Shown piece by piece: positions 30,290 through 42,312 of a stretch of 64,000 nt of DNA. This DNA is from Cercophora sp. LCS_1. Its lineage: Eukaryota; Ascomycota; Sordariomycetes; Sordariales; Lasiosphaeriaceae. The notes beneath the pieces are model-generated. The model was not told where the DNA came from. It made no database searches and saw only the letters and a program-made list of their open reading frames with translations. The position numbers were made by a program, and so were the translations under genes. Positions within the stretch are counted from its first letter, which is position 1, and every line of letters begins with the position of its first letter. The stretch covers positions 1,390,726-1,454,725 of the forward strand of contig JAPZLL010000008.1 of NCBI GenBank assembly GCA_036250225.1, read 5' to 3'.

Positions 30290-30990
30290 AAAGAGCTCGT
30301 CTCGCTTTTCTATGCACATGTCGAACTTTTCTATGTCGGTTTGACCTCATCGACACGAAACTAGACAACATCCGGGTCAAGATCAAGGAGGTAACCCACA
30401 GGGTGACCGACGTGCAGGGGACGGTCCGAGACACACGCGCTCGCGTGGTTGACCTCCAGCTCAACGAAGTCATGAGCACCCTGAAGCCCAAGACCCCGCC
30501 AGAAGAGGTGTTTCGAAAGCAGCAGGCGCTCGTCCGAAGAGGTACGCCGTGGGTTGACGACAACCAGGAAACGCTGGAGATGATCCAGAAGATCGGCATG
30601 TGGATATGCAAGCCGGACCGGTCTTCGAGGGCATGGATGCGGCCGAGTTCCAGGCGCTGCACAGCGAGGCCGAGTGGTTGCAGCTGCTGTGCCTCGTTCT
30701 GAGACAGCTGCCTAGGTGCTTCATGCTCGTCGAGGCTGACGAAGGCGCTGGGGAGATGCTGTCGGTGCTGGAGGATGTCGTCAGCCAAACCCGGGGCGCA
30801 AAGTTCATTCTCAAGATCATGATCTTGCCTGGGAACACGGACCTGTCGGGCTCTGTCAAGCTGGGCGAACAGACCACGATTCTCACCGTCCAGAAGCCCG
30901 CGCCGCCCCCAGCGCGTCTCCGCCGGCCGCGGACGAGACAAAATCCCCGATCGCTCGCGTGGGCGGGAGTGAAGAAGCGTCTGTAGTCGT
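30290..30990 (+). pseudogene. Remnant of a fungal NLR-like or related regulator gene
   Basis: A plus frame at about 30340-30600 reads KLDNIRVKIKEVTHRVTDVQ ... EEVFRKQQALVRRGTPW, a likely coiled-coil, and a second frame continues as FQALHSEAEWLQLLCLVLRQ followed by LPRCFMLVEADEG. This resembles the region after the helical leader of fungal NLR-like proteins, where a hydrophobic strand (F-x-L-V-E-A-E) is common. There is at least one frame change near 30600, and neither start nor end is intact. Identification is tentative. Confidence 0.35.
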
Positions 30991-32357
30991 GATCCAGTTT
31001 TTGTTGGAGCGGAAGTTGGCGTCATTTCAAGTACTTGGCAGAAATGTACCTGATGGATCATGGAGGACGGTCTGTGCTGTCCGCATCCCGCATCACAACC
31101 CCAGCTTTGCTCCTTTCCTCAGCGGGCAACGTCTGCGACAGACCACGATTTCAGGCAGCAGCCCCAAATTATAGGGCTGACGAGAATCATCTGTTCCGAG
31201 TCAACGCCAACTCTTGCACGGAAAAGGGGAAAGAGCGCGGTGGCCTCTGCCGTGCATAACGGCGTTCTCCTCTTTCCGCAACCCTCCCCAAGATGAGCTT
31301 TTCGTCCAGACGAACACGCCTCCAAAGGAAAAAAAACTCTTGGTCACCCCAATTATGTACTGGCATACTGTAGGACATCTTATCGGTGCTGGTATCTTAT
31401 GTACCATCTTAAATTTTAAGCTGGGGCAGTATATACCACCCTGAATTCCGAGCTGGGATTTCATGTACTATCCTAACATTCGGGCTGGGGTATGTTGTAC
31501 TATCCTAGGGCATGTACTGGTATATTCTTGGCCAAAATTTAGGACTGTAGCCCAGATTCGAGCCATTAGGGCAATGTGGTGGTGTCTCAGCAGTTTTTAA
31601 CCGCGGCCCCAAATTTTGTCACGACCCGCAGGCAACAGAATCAGCCCTAGCGACAACACCGATAACTCGCAGGTCGGCCTTGGCTTGCATCTCTCCAGCG
31701 ATGAGAGACGGAAATGATCGCCACAAGCAGAGCAGACCCGCGTCTTGGTATGTCGGTAATTCGGGCCAGAACCAACGATTGGGCACCAGAAACCGATCTC
31801 GTTCGTCCCGTGTGTCATGGAAACGACTACGGGTCTTCAGCCGCAGCCTCGGCAGGCCGCAGCCCGTTATGCAAAAAGTCTGCGGATTGGGCGTCCCGGT
31901 TAGGTGCTCGGTCAGCATGCGGCGTGATGAATCGGTGAGGCGCGAACTTGGTCATTCGAACAATTACAACCCCAGCTGGCGGTTCCCGATTCTTGTGTCT
32001 CAAACTAGTACCTCCTAATATCGAGCCCGTACCTCTAAGTCGCACTTGCGCAAAGTTATTCGTAGCATGGATCCTGCGTTCGATCTCGGGGTGGAGCCAA
32101 AAGGCGGCCTCGGGCAATTGCTATGTTGTCCAGGGGGTACCATCAAATCCGGATGGTGACTACCAGGGCGCATTGGATGCCTCAGTGTTGAGTCCTGCAT
32201 AATGATGAGAACAAATCGGGAAAAAACACGTAAAAGAACACATCTATATAAAGCAGCCGAAATCCTGCCTAGATACTAGCCGCAAGACCGGACCGCCTTT
32301 CTCAACACCGATAACTACACCACTTGCTAGCAACTACACCATTCAACACTCACAAAC
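30991..32357. other. Gene-poor stretch with short imperfect tandem repeats
   Basis: About 1.37 kb. At about 31400-31505 a roughly 34-bp unit recurs imperfectly about three times (AGCTGGGGCAGTATATACC, GAGCTGGGATTTCATGTAC, GGGCTGGGGTATGTTGTAC). The rest holds only short ORFs. The last 150 bp should include the promoter of the secreted DUF4360-like gene (TATATAAAGC near 32243). Confidence 0.4.
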
Positions 32358-32966
32358 ATGATGCTGATCAACTCTCTGCTGCTCTCTGTTTGTGCCTTCT
32401 CCCTCGTCAGCGGCAGCACCGCCGGCGTCTACCCCAGGCAGGCCCAAGTCGTCATCACCCGCGGTTCAGGCAGCGGCGCCGGTTGCCCTGCCGGCACGCG
32501 GGGAACCATCGCGCCCGGCGGCCAGTCTGTCGACATGATCCTCAACGTCTTCAATGTGTCGTCGACCGGCGGCCCGCGCACGCTGCAGTGCCGCGTCTCC
32601 ATCGACATGACCTTCCCCGCGGGATGCCGGGCCCTGGCCATCATCTCGCGCCGGGACGTATTCGCCCAGTTCCCCCTCGGCGGCTCCGCCACCATTGACT
32701 CGACCTACACCATCAGCTCGCCCGGCGGCCTGACCGATCCAAACCCGGCCCTGCGTCTGAGCGGCGGCGGCTTTGCCGACGGGGAGCGCTTCATCGACGA
32801 GGACGGTGTCGCCCTGACGAGCGGCCGCATCGATGCCCAGCGCAACTTTATCTTCACCGACCTCGTGAGCAACACCGTCGACCCAGGCGCGGCGCCACGG
32901 GCCGGCTTCAGCCATGTTACCAACATCAACTACCGGATCAGCTCCCAGAGTGTTTGCAATCCATAG
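32358..32966 (+). CDS. Small secreted cysteine-containing protein, DUF4360-like
   Basis: Intact single-exon frame of 202 residues with a clear signal peptide (MMLINSLLLSVCAFSLVSG). The mature part has paired cysteines and the order seen in DUF4360 proteins: GSGAGCPAGTRGTIAPGGQS, then RTLQCRVSIDMTFPAGCRAL, then a beta-rich tail ending SSQSVCNP. Members are secreted, beta-sandwich-like proteins of unknown function common in ascomycetes. A TATA-like TATATAAAGC about 115 bp upstream and a following AT-rich 3' region fit an active gene. Family assignment is from pattern memory. Confidence 0.7.
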   Translation: MMLINSLLLSVCAFSLVSGSTAGVYPRQAQVVITRGSGSGAGCPAGTRGTIAPGGQSVDMILNVFNVSSTGGPRTLQCRVSIDMTFPAGCRALAIISRRDVFAQFPLGGSATIDSTYTISSPGGLTDPNPALRLSGGGFADGERFIDEDGVALTSGRIDAQRNFIFTDLVSNTVDPGAAPRAGFSHVTNINYRISSQSVCNP

Positions 32967-33028
32967 CTAGATCCTACTTGGTGTCTAGTGGATTTCATAG
33001 ATTGAGGGAGGAGAACACTAAATGCAAA

Positions 33029-33047
33029 CAATTTTTTTTTTTTTTTT
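33029..33047. repeat. Poly-T run
   Basis: A run of about 18 T just downstream of the secreted-protein gene. It may be a retroposed poly-A trace or simple slippage. Confidence 0.6.
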
Positions 33048-33063
33048 GGCACCGTTGAGAATT

Positions 33064-33294
33064 TCATCGATGAAAAGGCGGTGCTACGCTGCTTAATGCG
33101 TCTCTCTTGAGGATCAAACACGTGTACGGGTCGCCCGGCCCGAAGAAACCCACGGCGTGACAATCCCTGGAGTACAGCACCTTGCCCTCGGGCACTGGGA
33201 ATCGATGCACCAGGCGCTGCCACCTCCTCGTAGCAACTACAGGCAGACGTCTTCCATCTCTCACCAGCATTGCTACCTCGCATATTGTTCCCAT
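33064..33294 (-). CDS. Short hypothetical ORF
   Basis: A 76-codon minus-strand frame from the ATG at 33294, containing VVATRRWQRLVHRFPVPEGK and GFFGPGDPYTCLILKRDA. The composition is protein-like, but no family is recognised and the size suggests a relic or chance ORF. It lies just outside the left retrotransposon. Confidence 0.2.
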   Translation of the reverse strand: MGTICEVAMLVRDGRRLPVVATRRWQRLVHRFPVPEGKVLYSRDCHAVGFFGPGDPYTCLILKRDALSSVAPPFHR

Positions 33295-33463
33295 GCTTAT
33301 AAAGTTTGGTGTTGTCACCCTTCTATTGGCGTCACGGGAACACTGAACCCTGCGATTCAGTGGTATCCACGGTTCGGCTGACCGAAAATCAGCCGCTTGC
33401 TGATCAGCGGCCCACATAAAACCCTAACCCTGTACGCCTGCCCCCAACGGTATTACGAGATAT

Positions 33464-33986
33464 TGTGACGACCTGCGGGCCGCCCGAATGGGCGCCGTCA
33501 CACCAATGGTCGGCGCGGGCCGACATACCCCCGCAGTCGCCACGGTACGGACAACAGTGCGAGCACGGTGATTAGCACGGACTGCTCACCATGCTCACCC
33601 GGGGTTTGAGTGAGCACGGAGAGCGGACAGGATGAAGCTCACCCTGCTCTCCTGGATCACCAGAGAGCATAGAGAGCACGATGAGCAGAGTATGGGGATA
33701 CCTGTCATTACCAGTAGTATAGAAACTATCATCGTGCCCGCGATGGAGTGAGGGACCCTTGGTTCCTCACGCTAGCAATACATTGTTCTTGAATACCGCT
33801 CAGTGAGACCCATTGTCCGGGACCTTGGAGTCTACAATCTGCTTGACAGTGTATTACCCATTGAAAGTTATATTAGCCTTCACTCAATTACCTTGCGACC
33901 ACCCCTCCTAGAGCATTGGACCCAGTCTGCTCTTATAATCTGTTTTTACCAGGCTTACCTCGGTGCACCTAAAGTAGGCTGTAATA
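33464..33986 (+). repeat. 5' LTR of chromovirus copy 1
   Basis: Starts TGTGACGACC and ends CTGTAATA, 523 bp, the same length as its partner. It differs from the 3' LTR mainly by C/T and G/A pairs. Confidence 0.93.
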
Positions 33987-36900
33987 CATTACTAGTGTCT
34001 TTCTGCAAGGTCGCTGTTTGTTGAACCCTTGAACCGAACCCTTACAATGTCGGCCACTGGATCTACTGTTGGAGGCACTAAGGGTAAAGAAATGTCCGAT
34101 AATGCTTTTACCCCCTCTACCGTCGAAGAGCTCATACAAATGCTCAGTACCCTATATCTGGAGTAAGAAAGTCTTAGGGACAAGATCAATATTATTGAAG
34201 AGGAAGACAAGGGCATAAAGGACTCCCAGCGTAAATTCGTTAAATTACCTACTCCTCCACACTTTAAAGGTGAATTGTCCCAATTCAACTTTTGGATCGT
34301 CCAAGTCTGCAATTATATTACCTATAATAACGTCCGCTTTGAGAACGAGGAGTCTAGGACTATCTTTGGAGAAGTCCTCTTAGACGGAGTAGCCGCTAAG
34401 TAGTTTGAGCCCCATATGAAGCAATATTATAAGTATAAAAACTTAAAGGGCGATAAGAAGGAAATGAAGGAGGTTAAGTAGACCTATTTTAAAATTAGGT
34501 ATACTATTTCCTATAAAATGTTCAACGATTTCGAGAAATTTATTTGCGCGATTACAGCCGAGTTTGGAGAACTAGACGCCGAGCGATGAGCCGAGTAGAA
34601 ATTCCTGGGTCTGTAATAATAAGCTTCTGTTACCGAATATATAGTCTAGTTCTATATTATTACAACCAATATCAATTTAGAGGACAAGGCTTTAATAATA
34701 CTATTCTAATAAGGATTAAAACGATATATTACCAATGAGCTCTATAAGCTTAATTGTCCCAAAAAGCTGCAAAATATGGTCAAACTCGCTATTAGAGCCA
34801 ATAACCACTATTTCGACTATTAGTGTGAGATTAACCGGGCAAGGGAGCCCACTATTAACAAACCCGCCCACTGGGAGAAGCCTATTAAGAAGGTCTACAA
34901 TCGCTTTGCCTATCAAGCTATACCAAGTACATTATATAGAACGCATATGGGACCTATGGATATTAATATAGTCTAAAATGGGCGTAGCGGTGTGTAATAG
35001 ACCGGTAAAACACTACCCAAGGATAAAAGTAAGGTTAGGTACTATAACTGTAATAAAAACGGGCATTACACTAGGGAATGTAAGGCGCCCAGGAGAGGCA
35101 AATGGGTACTACTACCAGAACCCAAAACGACTGTTTGGACTATGGACATTGTAATGGTCATTTATATAATCAACTCCGAGGACAATAAATAAATGGACTA
35201 TATATTAGATAACAATTATTACCTTTTAGACAACGCTATTAATTAAGCCTTTAACAATAGACTTGCGGGCAAATAAGATAATAGGCCAGTTCTCTTCTTT
35301 ATAGGAAAAATTACTTTAGCCCCCAAAGAATAAAAGGCCCTACCTACAGAATGGGAAATTAAACAGTAAGACAAGGAGTTTAGGAACAAGTTCTTCGCCA
35401 CCCTCTCCCCGGACCAACGAGACCTATTTAAACACTTCGAATGGACCCATACCCGTAAAAATCTCGAACCTAAAAATAGCAATTATCTACCCAAAAGAGT
35501 AAACGATGGGTTGGTATCAGGGAGGATGGGCACCCTTAGGTTCTTTTAATAATAGCTTAAAAAAAAGAAAAATATTAAGGAAACAAGTAAATAAGCCCAA
35601 CAGAAGATCCTGTCTAGTTCAGGAACCCACGCAAAAAAATTGAGTTTGAAAATGCAGTAACTAGTAAATTGGAGCCGCTATTGGGAAATATATTCTAATA
35701 ACTTTATAAGTTAGGACTATAAATCTGCGCAGTATTACTAACAATTAGTAAAAAAAGAATGGGGACCCAATAATTGGCCTAAGGAAGGAGAATCTACTTA
35801 TAGAGACTGGGAAGATTGGGCAGACAGCGAATTAATCGAATGAGAATACCTCCCTATTATATATATCTACCCCCAGTTCTGGAAATTGGTAGAAAAGTAT
35901 TTCTGGGAGGAACTAGAGGAGGGAAAGTACCCAACCGTATACCCCCTATACTACTAATACAAACACCTTTTATAAATTGAGTATATATACCCCCAGTGCT
36001 ACTACCTATATTATCTAGCCCAGAAAGCCTATTATTAAATACTTCCCCAATATAATAAAAAGTGGAAAAACCGATAGCTGTAATGAACCACAGAGGAGTC
36101 CAACCTCCGGTTTAATTAAAAAATTCGATTTTGGATAGACAGCCAGAACCCCATATTTAGGGTTATTTACCGAGCACCAGACAAATGCCTTTATATCTTT
36201 TATTAATTCTATATTAATCCTGGGTATTGGGAATATCAAAAGGAGAAGGCTTATGAGTGGACTGTAAATTAGGAATTCGGACGCGCGCTTAATAGATCCA
36301 AGAGGTGCAGAACGAGGCAGAAAGGTAGGAAGGATACCCGCGACCAGTTCCAACCCGCACTTGAGGAACTAGGCGCCATTCAGCCGTTTAAAATCGATTG
36401 GACCCTTAAAAAGGATATATAGGACATTTTCAATAATGTTCAATCTCTCTATTAAATATACTCTAAGATTTATTTGGGAAACGAGTTAGGGCCCTTATTA
36501 GGGCCCGGAAACCTCTAATTCGGTAATTAGTGCGAGTCCTGAAGAGAAGACGAGGTATTTAGAGGATGTGTATCTAAAGACCTTATTAGATCGTTGTTAT
36601 TATAACAATAATGGAGAATAATTGGCAATATTTCGCAATTAGTATAAATGGAACTAATAATTATAGAAAACCATTTAGAATACGAATAGTAATCGATACA
36701 AGTAATATGGACAATCTAATTAATCCCCGCTTTATTAATAGGCACAGACTCCCCCATAAGGAGCTATTAAAATCTATTAATATTACCTCAGGAAAAGGAA
36801 TACTGTATTTTTATAACAATAGAAGGATTATATATATTTTAATATTCCTAATTATAGTGGACGGAAATATATAGGAAATTACCTTTAGGGTTACATTAGT

Positions 36901-39900
36901 GGTTAAATACAATATAATCCTGGGAAAATTATAGCTAAAGAAATATAACCCTTGGCTGGATTTTGAGGGTAGCCACCTCTCGATTTAAAACTATAACAAT
37001 AAGGCCTTATTTCCATACCCAGAATGTATAATATACAAGACTAGGGAAGCGAGATCCGGTATAGAACTAAAGGCCCATAGGGAATCCCCTAAAGGAACTG
37101 AGTCCCAAGAACTAATAGCGCTATAGATTAGATTTACTATACACAATGAAGATTACAATTCCAATTATGAATTAGGTAATGAACCAAAGCTCGAAGGTTG
37201 TATAGACCCGAATAACAATTCGGAGGAAGAGTTAATAAGTTTGGAGAGTATACTAAAGGAATATTGGTACTTTAAATTATTTGGAAAAAAAATCAAAAAG
37301 TTGCCCAAATATAGCCCATAGAACCACAAGATCAAATTAAAAAAAGGGGCTTAACTAAAATCCTTCAAGACCTACCACCTAAACCCCAAATAGTTTGAGG
37401 TACTAAAGGAATACATTAATGAAAATTTAAGGAATGGATTTATTGAATATTTATAATTGCTAGTAGAATACCCAATTCTGTTTGTCCCCAAAAAGAATGG
37501 AAAATTCCACTTAATTATCGACTACTGGGCACTTAATAAAGATACTATTAAAAATTAATATCTGCTATCCCTTATTTCTGAGTTTAGGGAACGATTAATA
37601 GGAAAAAACTGGTTTTTTGGCCTTGATTCCCCCATGGGGTTTAACTACTAATAGATCAAGGTAGGAAACGAGTATAAAACAATATTTAGAACACCAAGAG
37701 GACACTATTAGTATAAGGTTATGCCTTTTGGGCTAATTAATGCCCCTACTTTATTCTAAAATATAATTAACTATATCCTAAGGCTATACATTAATAAATT
37801 TGTATTTGTCTATATTAATAATATCCTCATTTATTTGAAAATATTTATGGAATACCGCCAATACGTCCGATTAATATTAATAACTTTGGAAAAGGCCAAG
37901 ATAATAATAAATCTAGAGAAAAGCCAATTTCACATTTAAGAACTTAATTACCTAGGATTTAAAATCTCTCCCGGAAAGATTACAATATAGCTAGAGAAGG
38001 TTAGGGCAGTCTAGGACTGGCCCACGCCAAGGAACCAGATAGAGGTATAGTCGTTCCTTGGGCTGGCCAATTTCTATTAATGCTTCATTTAGGGATTCGC
38101 CCGGATTGCCAAACCTCTATACGAGCTATGCAGAATAGAAGTGCCATTCGAATGGACCCCCCAATAATAAAAGGCATTCAATAACCTCAAGTACGCCTTT
38201 ACAATAGTACCAATATTGGTACTTCCGGACTCTTTAAAGCCGTTTAGGGTGAAAACCGATATCTCGGACTTTGTTCTAGGAGGAGTTCTCAGTTAGAGTT
38301 AGAAAAATGGGAAATATTATCCCTGTACATTTCTATCCAAAGCAATTAATAGGCCTATATTACAATACCCCATTTATAATAAGGAATTGATGGTAATCAT
38401 CCAGTGCTTTGCTGAGTGGGCACTCTACCTAACGGGAATAGAAGAGCCAGTCGAAGTCCTTTTGGATCACAACAATTTTAGGTACTTCCTTACCAAAAAG
38501 TTTAGCCTAAAATAGGCAAAATGGTTAGAACTTATAGTTCCATTTTATTTTAAAATTTACTATATTAAGGGAAAAGATAATGGAAGAGCCAATGCCCTTA
38601 ATAGAAGAGTAGACCACTACTATACCTATAAATAATTGAAATCCCCACTAATCCTCCAATAAATTATGGATAGTATATTTAAATACAACCTATAGGTTAT
38701 AGAGGACTAGATACCCAAAAATACTATTTGCATTCAATAAACTATATTCCGGGAGTATTAGATCGAATAGTAATAGGAGAACTTTTAGGCACAAAGGAAG
38801 GAGCTCACTAAGGGTCCCTACTTGCGGAACGGGTGAAAAGGACCCTATAACAAGTACAGCTTCTACGGGCAATGCCAAGACTGTACCCAAGGAAACCACG
38901 GCCACTGCACATACTACTATAACGTTTGGTTTATTAATAATAAGGTTATTAGAGGATATAATATAAATGATAAACTGTAGTATAATAATAAACCTTACAT
39001 TTATAATCCCAATGCCCAATAAAAATATATTCAATAGACTTATAAGGCACAAATAGGCAGATATATAAAAAGGGCAAAGATATTTACCCAAACCAAATAA
39101 GGTTATACCTTTCCAGAAATAAAAAAGCTAGTAGAAGAAATTATTAATAACTATAACATTTATAATAAGACTAAGACCAAAAGATATAAACCTTATAGTT
39201 TTTTCGAACCTCTTTTAGCCCCAAAGACACTATAGAGTTCGATCTCAATGGACTTTATTACGGGGATCCCCGATTTAAAGGACCCCGCTATAGGTATTAA
39301 TTATAATTCCATTTGGGTAATCGTTAATAGACTAATGAAATGGGCGTACTTCTTGCTTTATAAAAAGAATACGAGTACAAAATAACTCGCCTATATATTT
39401 AAAAGGGACATTACCTCAATCCACCTTTAGCCAGACAATATTATTTCTAATCGAAACAAACTCTTTGTTTCGAAATTCTAATAGGGATTAATAAAGCGAA
39501 TGGGTATTAATAACAAACTTTCAATAGTCCACTACCCACAGACCAATGGCTAGATTGAACGACTTAATTAAATATTTGAAACCTACCTCAGGGCCTATAT
39601 TAACTTTAAATAGAACAATTGGTTTAAACTATTATTAATAGTACAAATAGCCTACAATACTATAGCTATAGAATTAATAAATGTATTACTATTCTTTGCA
39701 CTTTTCGGTAAGGAATTGGAACTCCAGTGAAGACTGCCCACAGAGGCACTACAAACCGCTGTACGCACCAATCGCCTCTAGGAATTATACAACTACCTAA
39801 AAACTAAATTTGAATTTATATATAAACGAATAAAATATTTCTACAACTACAAGAGATCTAAGGGACTAAATCTTTAGGAGGGGGAATATATCTACCTTTT

Positions 39901-40048
39901 TGTATAAAACCTACACTCAATCCAACCCAGCCAAAAACTCGACTTTAAAAAATTCGGCCCGTTTAAAATTATAAGGAAAATTGCTACCTCCAACTATAAA
40001 CTCAATCTACCTGTCTTAATAAAGGTATAGACTAAGGTTTTTTATATA

Positions 40049-40267
40049 TTGCTCCTCGAACCAATACCCAGGAAAACCCCACTAGAGGAAACAATTGTAG
40101 TCGAAGCCAATAAAGAAGAATTTGATATTGACGAAATCCTGGATTTACAAGTCCACAATAGTAAACTTTATTATTTGATCAGATGGCTCAATTACGGACT
40201 AGAGTTAAATTTATGGGAGCTTACTAATTATTTCAACTGCCCAAAAAAAATTGAAAAATTCCACTAA
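40049..40267 (+). pseudogene. Chromodomain tail of copy 1 integrase
   Basis: An unbroken segment reads EEFDIDEILDLQVHNSKLYY, then LIRWLNYGLELNLWELTNYF, matching the chromodomain pattern (E-E-I-L-D ... Y-L-V-K-W-x-G-Y ... N-T-W-E). In this copy the tail is still open while the rest of pol is broken. Chromodomains of chromoviruses bind histone marks and direct integration. Confidence 0.75.
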
Positions 40268-40961
40268 AAAAATCCAAACCGACCAAAGACCGCGCAGCTC
40301 AGGGTATAACGACCGAAAGCCCTATAAAGTAATAATATTAATTATGGAAAATAAAGGCCCCCCAATACGTGACGAGCTATACTAAACTTACCTATTGAGG
40401 ATAATACTTAGGAGGACACCACCTCTAGCTATGGGGTTTTAATCAGGAAGGCACCCCAATTAAAGTCAGTGGGCAGCTCTGCCCGGACTTAATAGTCCTC
40501 CTCCTCCATAATTATAATCTCATAATTAAAGAACTTATTAGCACAAGCAACCAAAGAACGCTACTAGTCCTTTAGTTAAAGAAGTTTAGCTAACATTTTG
40601 TGCTCCTCCTCGTCTAAGCGTTTTTTTTCTTTAAAAACCCTATAGAGTTCGGTGAGATCATTATTATAAACGTTATACGAGGAGTATACCTACCCCCCAA
40701 AAATAATATAATTCCCATATAATTCGCTCTTACTTGCAATCTTACACTCGAGATCGAGGCGTTTATAGCAGGCGCAACGGATCGGTATTATAATATTAAA
40801 GGTGTGGATAAAAAAGGCATTTTTATAATGGCGCTCCGTGGAGGAAAGTTGAGGTTTCTTTTATTGTTTCCTAATTGCATTAATAGGTATAATTGCACTT
40901 TGAAGGAGGAAAACGCACTAGAAGTTCTTTGTGGAAAAAGAATAATAAAGAGGGGGAATCG

Positions 40962-41484
40962 TGTGACAACCTGCGGGCTGCCCGAATGGGCACCGTTATG
41001 CCAATGGTCGGTGCAGGCCAATATACCCCCACAGTTGCCACAGTACGGACAATAGTGCAAATACGGTAATTAATACAGACTATTCACCATACTCACCTGG
41101 GGTTTGAGTAAATACGGAGAGTGGACAGGATAAAGCTTACCCTGCTTTCCTGGATCACCAGAGAGTATAGAGAGCACAATGAGCAGAATACGGGGATACC
41201 TGTCATTACTAATAGTATAGAAACTATCATTGTGCCCGCAATGGAGTGAGGGACCCTTGGTTCCTCACACTAGCAATACATTATTCTTGAGCACCGCTCA
41301 GTGAGACCCATTATCCGGGACCTTGGAGTCTACAATCTGCTTGACAGTACATCACCCATTGAGAGTTATACTAGCCTTCACTCAGTCACCTTGCAACCAC
41401 CCCTCCTAGAGCATTGGACCCAGTCCGCTCTTACAATCTGTCTTTACCAGGCTCACCTCAGTACACCTGGAGCAGGCTGTAACA
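40962..41484 (+). repeat. 3' LTR of chromovirus copy 1
   Basis: Starts TGTGACAACC and ends CTGTAACA, 523 bp, followed directly by the target duplication GATAT. Confidence 0.93.
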
Positions 41485-41787
41485 GATATCTCTGGCCAAA
41501 CTGCGTGCGCTGCTACAGGTATCCCCGAATACCCACATTGCTGGCTGATCCAGCCACTGATTCGCTATAGGGCCGCTGTAGCCCCGCCGACCTACAGGGC
41601 ACTAATGCACTAAAAGCAAATACCTACCCACTGAAGGCCGCCTTTCAGGGTCAATGGGCCTCCCCTCTTCAAAAAAAACCGTTTCCAGCGACCAAACTTT
41701 CCACCACCACCTCTTTTACCCCTTGAACACACAAAACACGGCCACAAATACACACTTTTTAACACAACTTTTGAACACCCACAATAG
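41485..41787. other. Spacer between the two chromovirus copies
   Basis: A 303-bp stretch of low-RIP, GC-moderate sequence, starting with the right GATAT duplication of copy 1 and ending with the left AATAG duplication of copy 2. It is part of the older target sequence, perhaps the 5' flank of the Crypton-like element that resumes at 49818. Confidence 0.6.
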
Positions 41788-42312
41788 TGTAACGACCTGC
41801 AGGCCGCCCAAATGGGGGCCGTCACATCAATGGTCGGCGCGGGCCGACCTGCCCCCGCGACCACCACGGTGCGAGCGACAGTGCGGACGCAGTAGTCAGC
41901 ACGGACTGCTCACCATGCTCACCCGGTCCTCAAGCGAGCAAGATGAGCGGCCAGGAAAGTGCTCACCCTGCTCCTCTAGTTCTCCAGGGAGCACAGAGAT
42001 CACAATGAGCAGAGGTACTGGGATACCTGTTGCTGCCAGTAGTATAAAAATCATCATTGAGCCTGCAATAAAGTGAGGGACCCCTAGTTCCTTATACTAG
42101 CAATACATTGTTCTTGAGCACCGCTCAGTGAGACCTATTGTCCGGGACCTTGGAGTCTACGTTCTGCTTGATAGTATATTACCCCTTTGAGAGTTGTACT
42201 AGCCTTTATTCAATTACTTTATACCTACCCTATCTAGAGTATTGGACCCTGTCCGCTCTTATAATCTGTCTTTACCAGGCCTACCTCGGTATATCTGGAA
42301 TAGGTTATAATA
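41788..42312 (+). repeat. 5' LTR of chromovirus copy 2
   Basis: Starts TGTAACGACC and ends TTATAATA, 525 bp. Confidence 0.92.

Larger units (their letters stand above)
33464..41484 (+). mobile_element. Ty3/Gypsy chromovirus, copy 1, RIP-inactivated
   Basis: An 8021-bp element with two 523-bp LTRs and a perfect 5-bp target duplication GATAT (33459-33463 and 41485-41489). A gag-like region starts at the ATG at 34047 and ends in a zinc knuckle at 35040-35081 whose first Cys is Tyr. Reverse transcriptase lies around 37.3-38.0 kb (YINN at 37811-37822 in place of YxDD), then RNase H (38.15-38.6 kb), integrase with a decayed C-x2-C (reads YNIY near 39155) and core (39.2-39.8 kb), and a C-terminal chromodomain at about 40105-40265. 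A purine-rich AAGAGGGGGAATC precedes the 3' LTR. Dozens of TAG and TAA codons arise by C-to-T or G-to-A. The chromodomain defines the chromovirus branch, which targets heterochromatin. Confidence 0.93.

Noticed and set aside
30288..31061. 257-codon minus-strand ORF
   Set aside because: Lies antisense to the NLR-like remnant, with composition typical of a shadow frame.
33419..33432. Telomere-like CCCTAACCC next to the left chromovirus
   Set aside because: Only about two partial units; too short to call an interstitial telomere or chromosome end.
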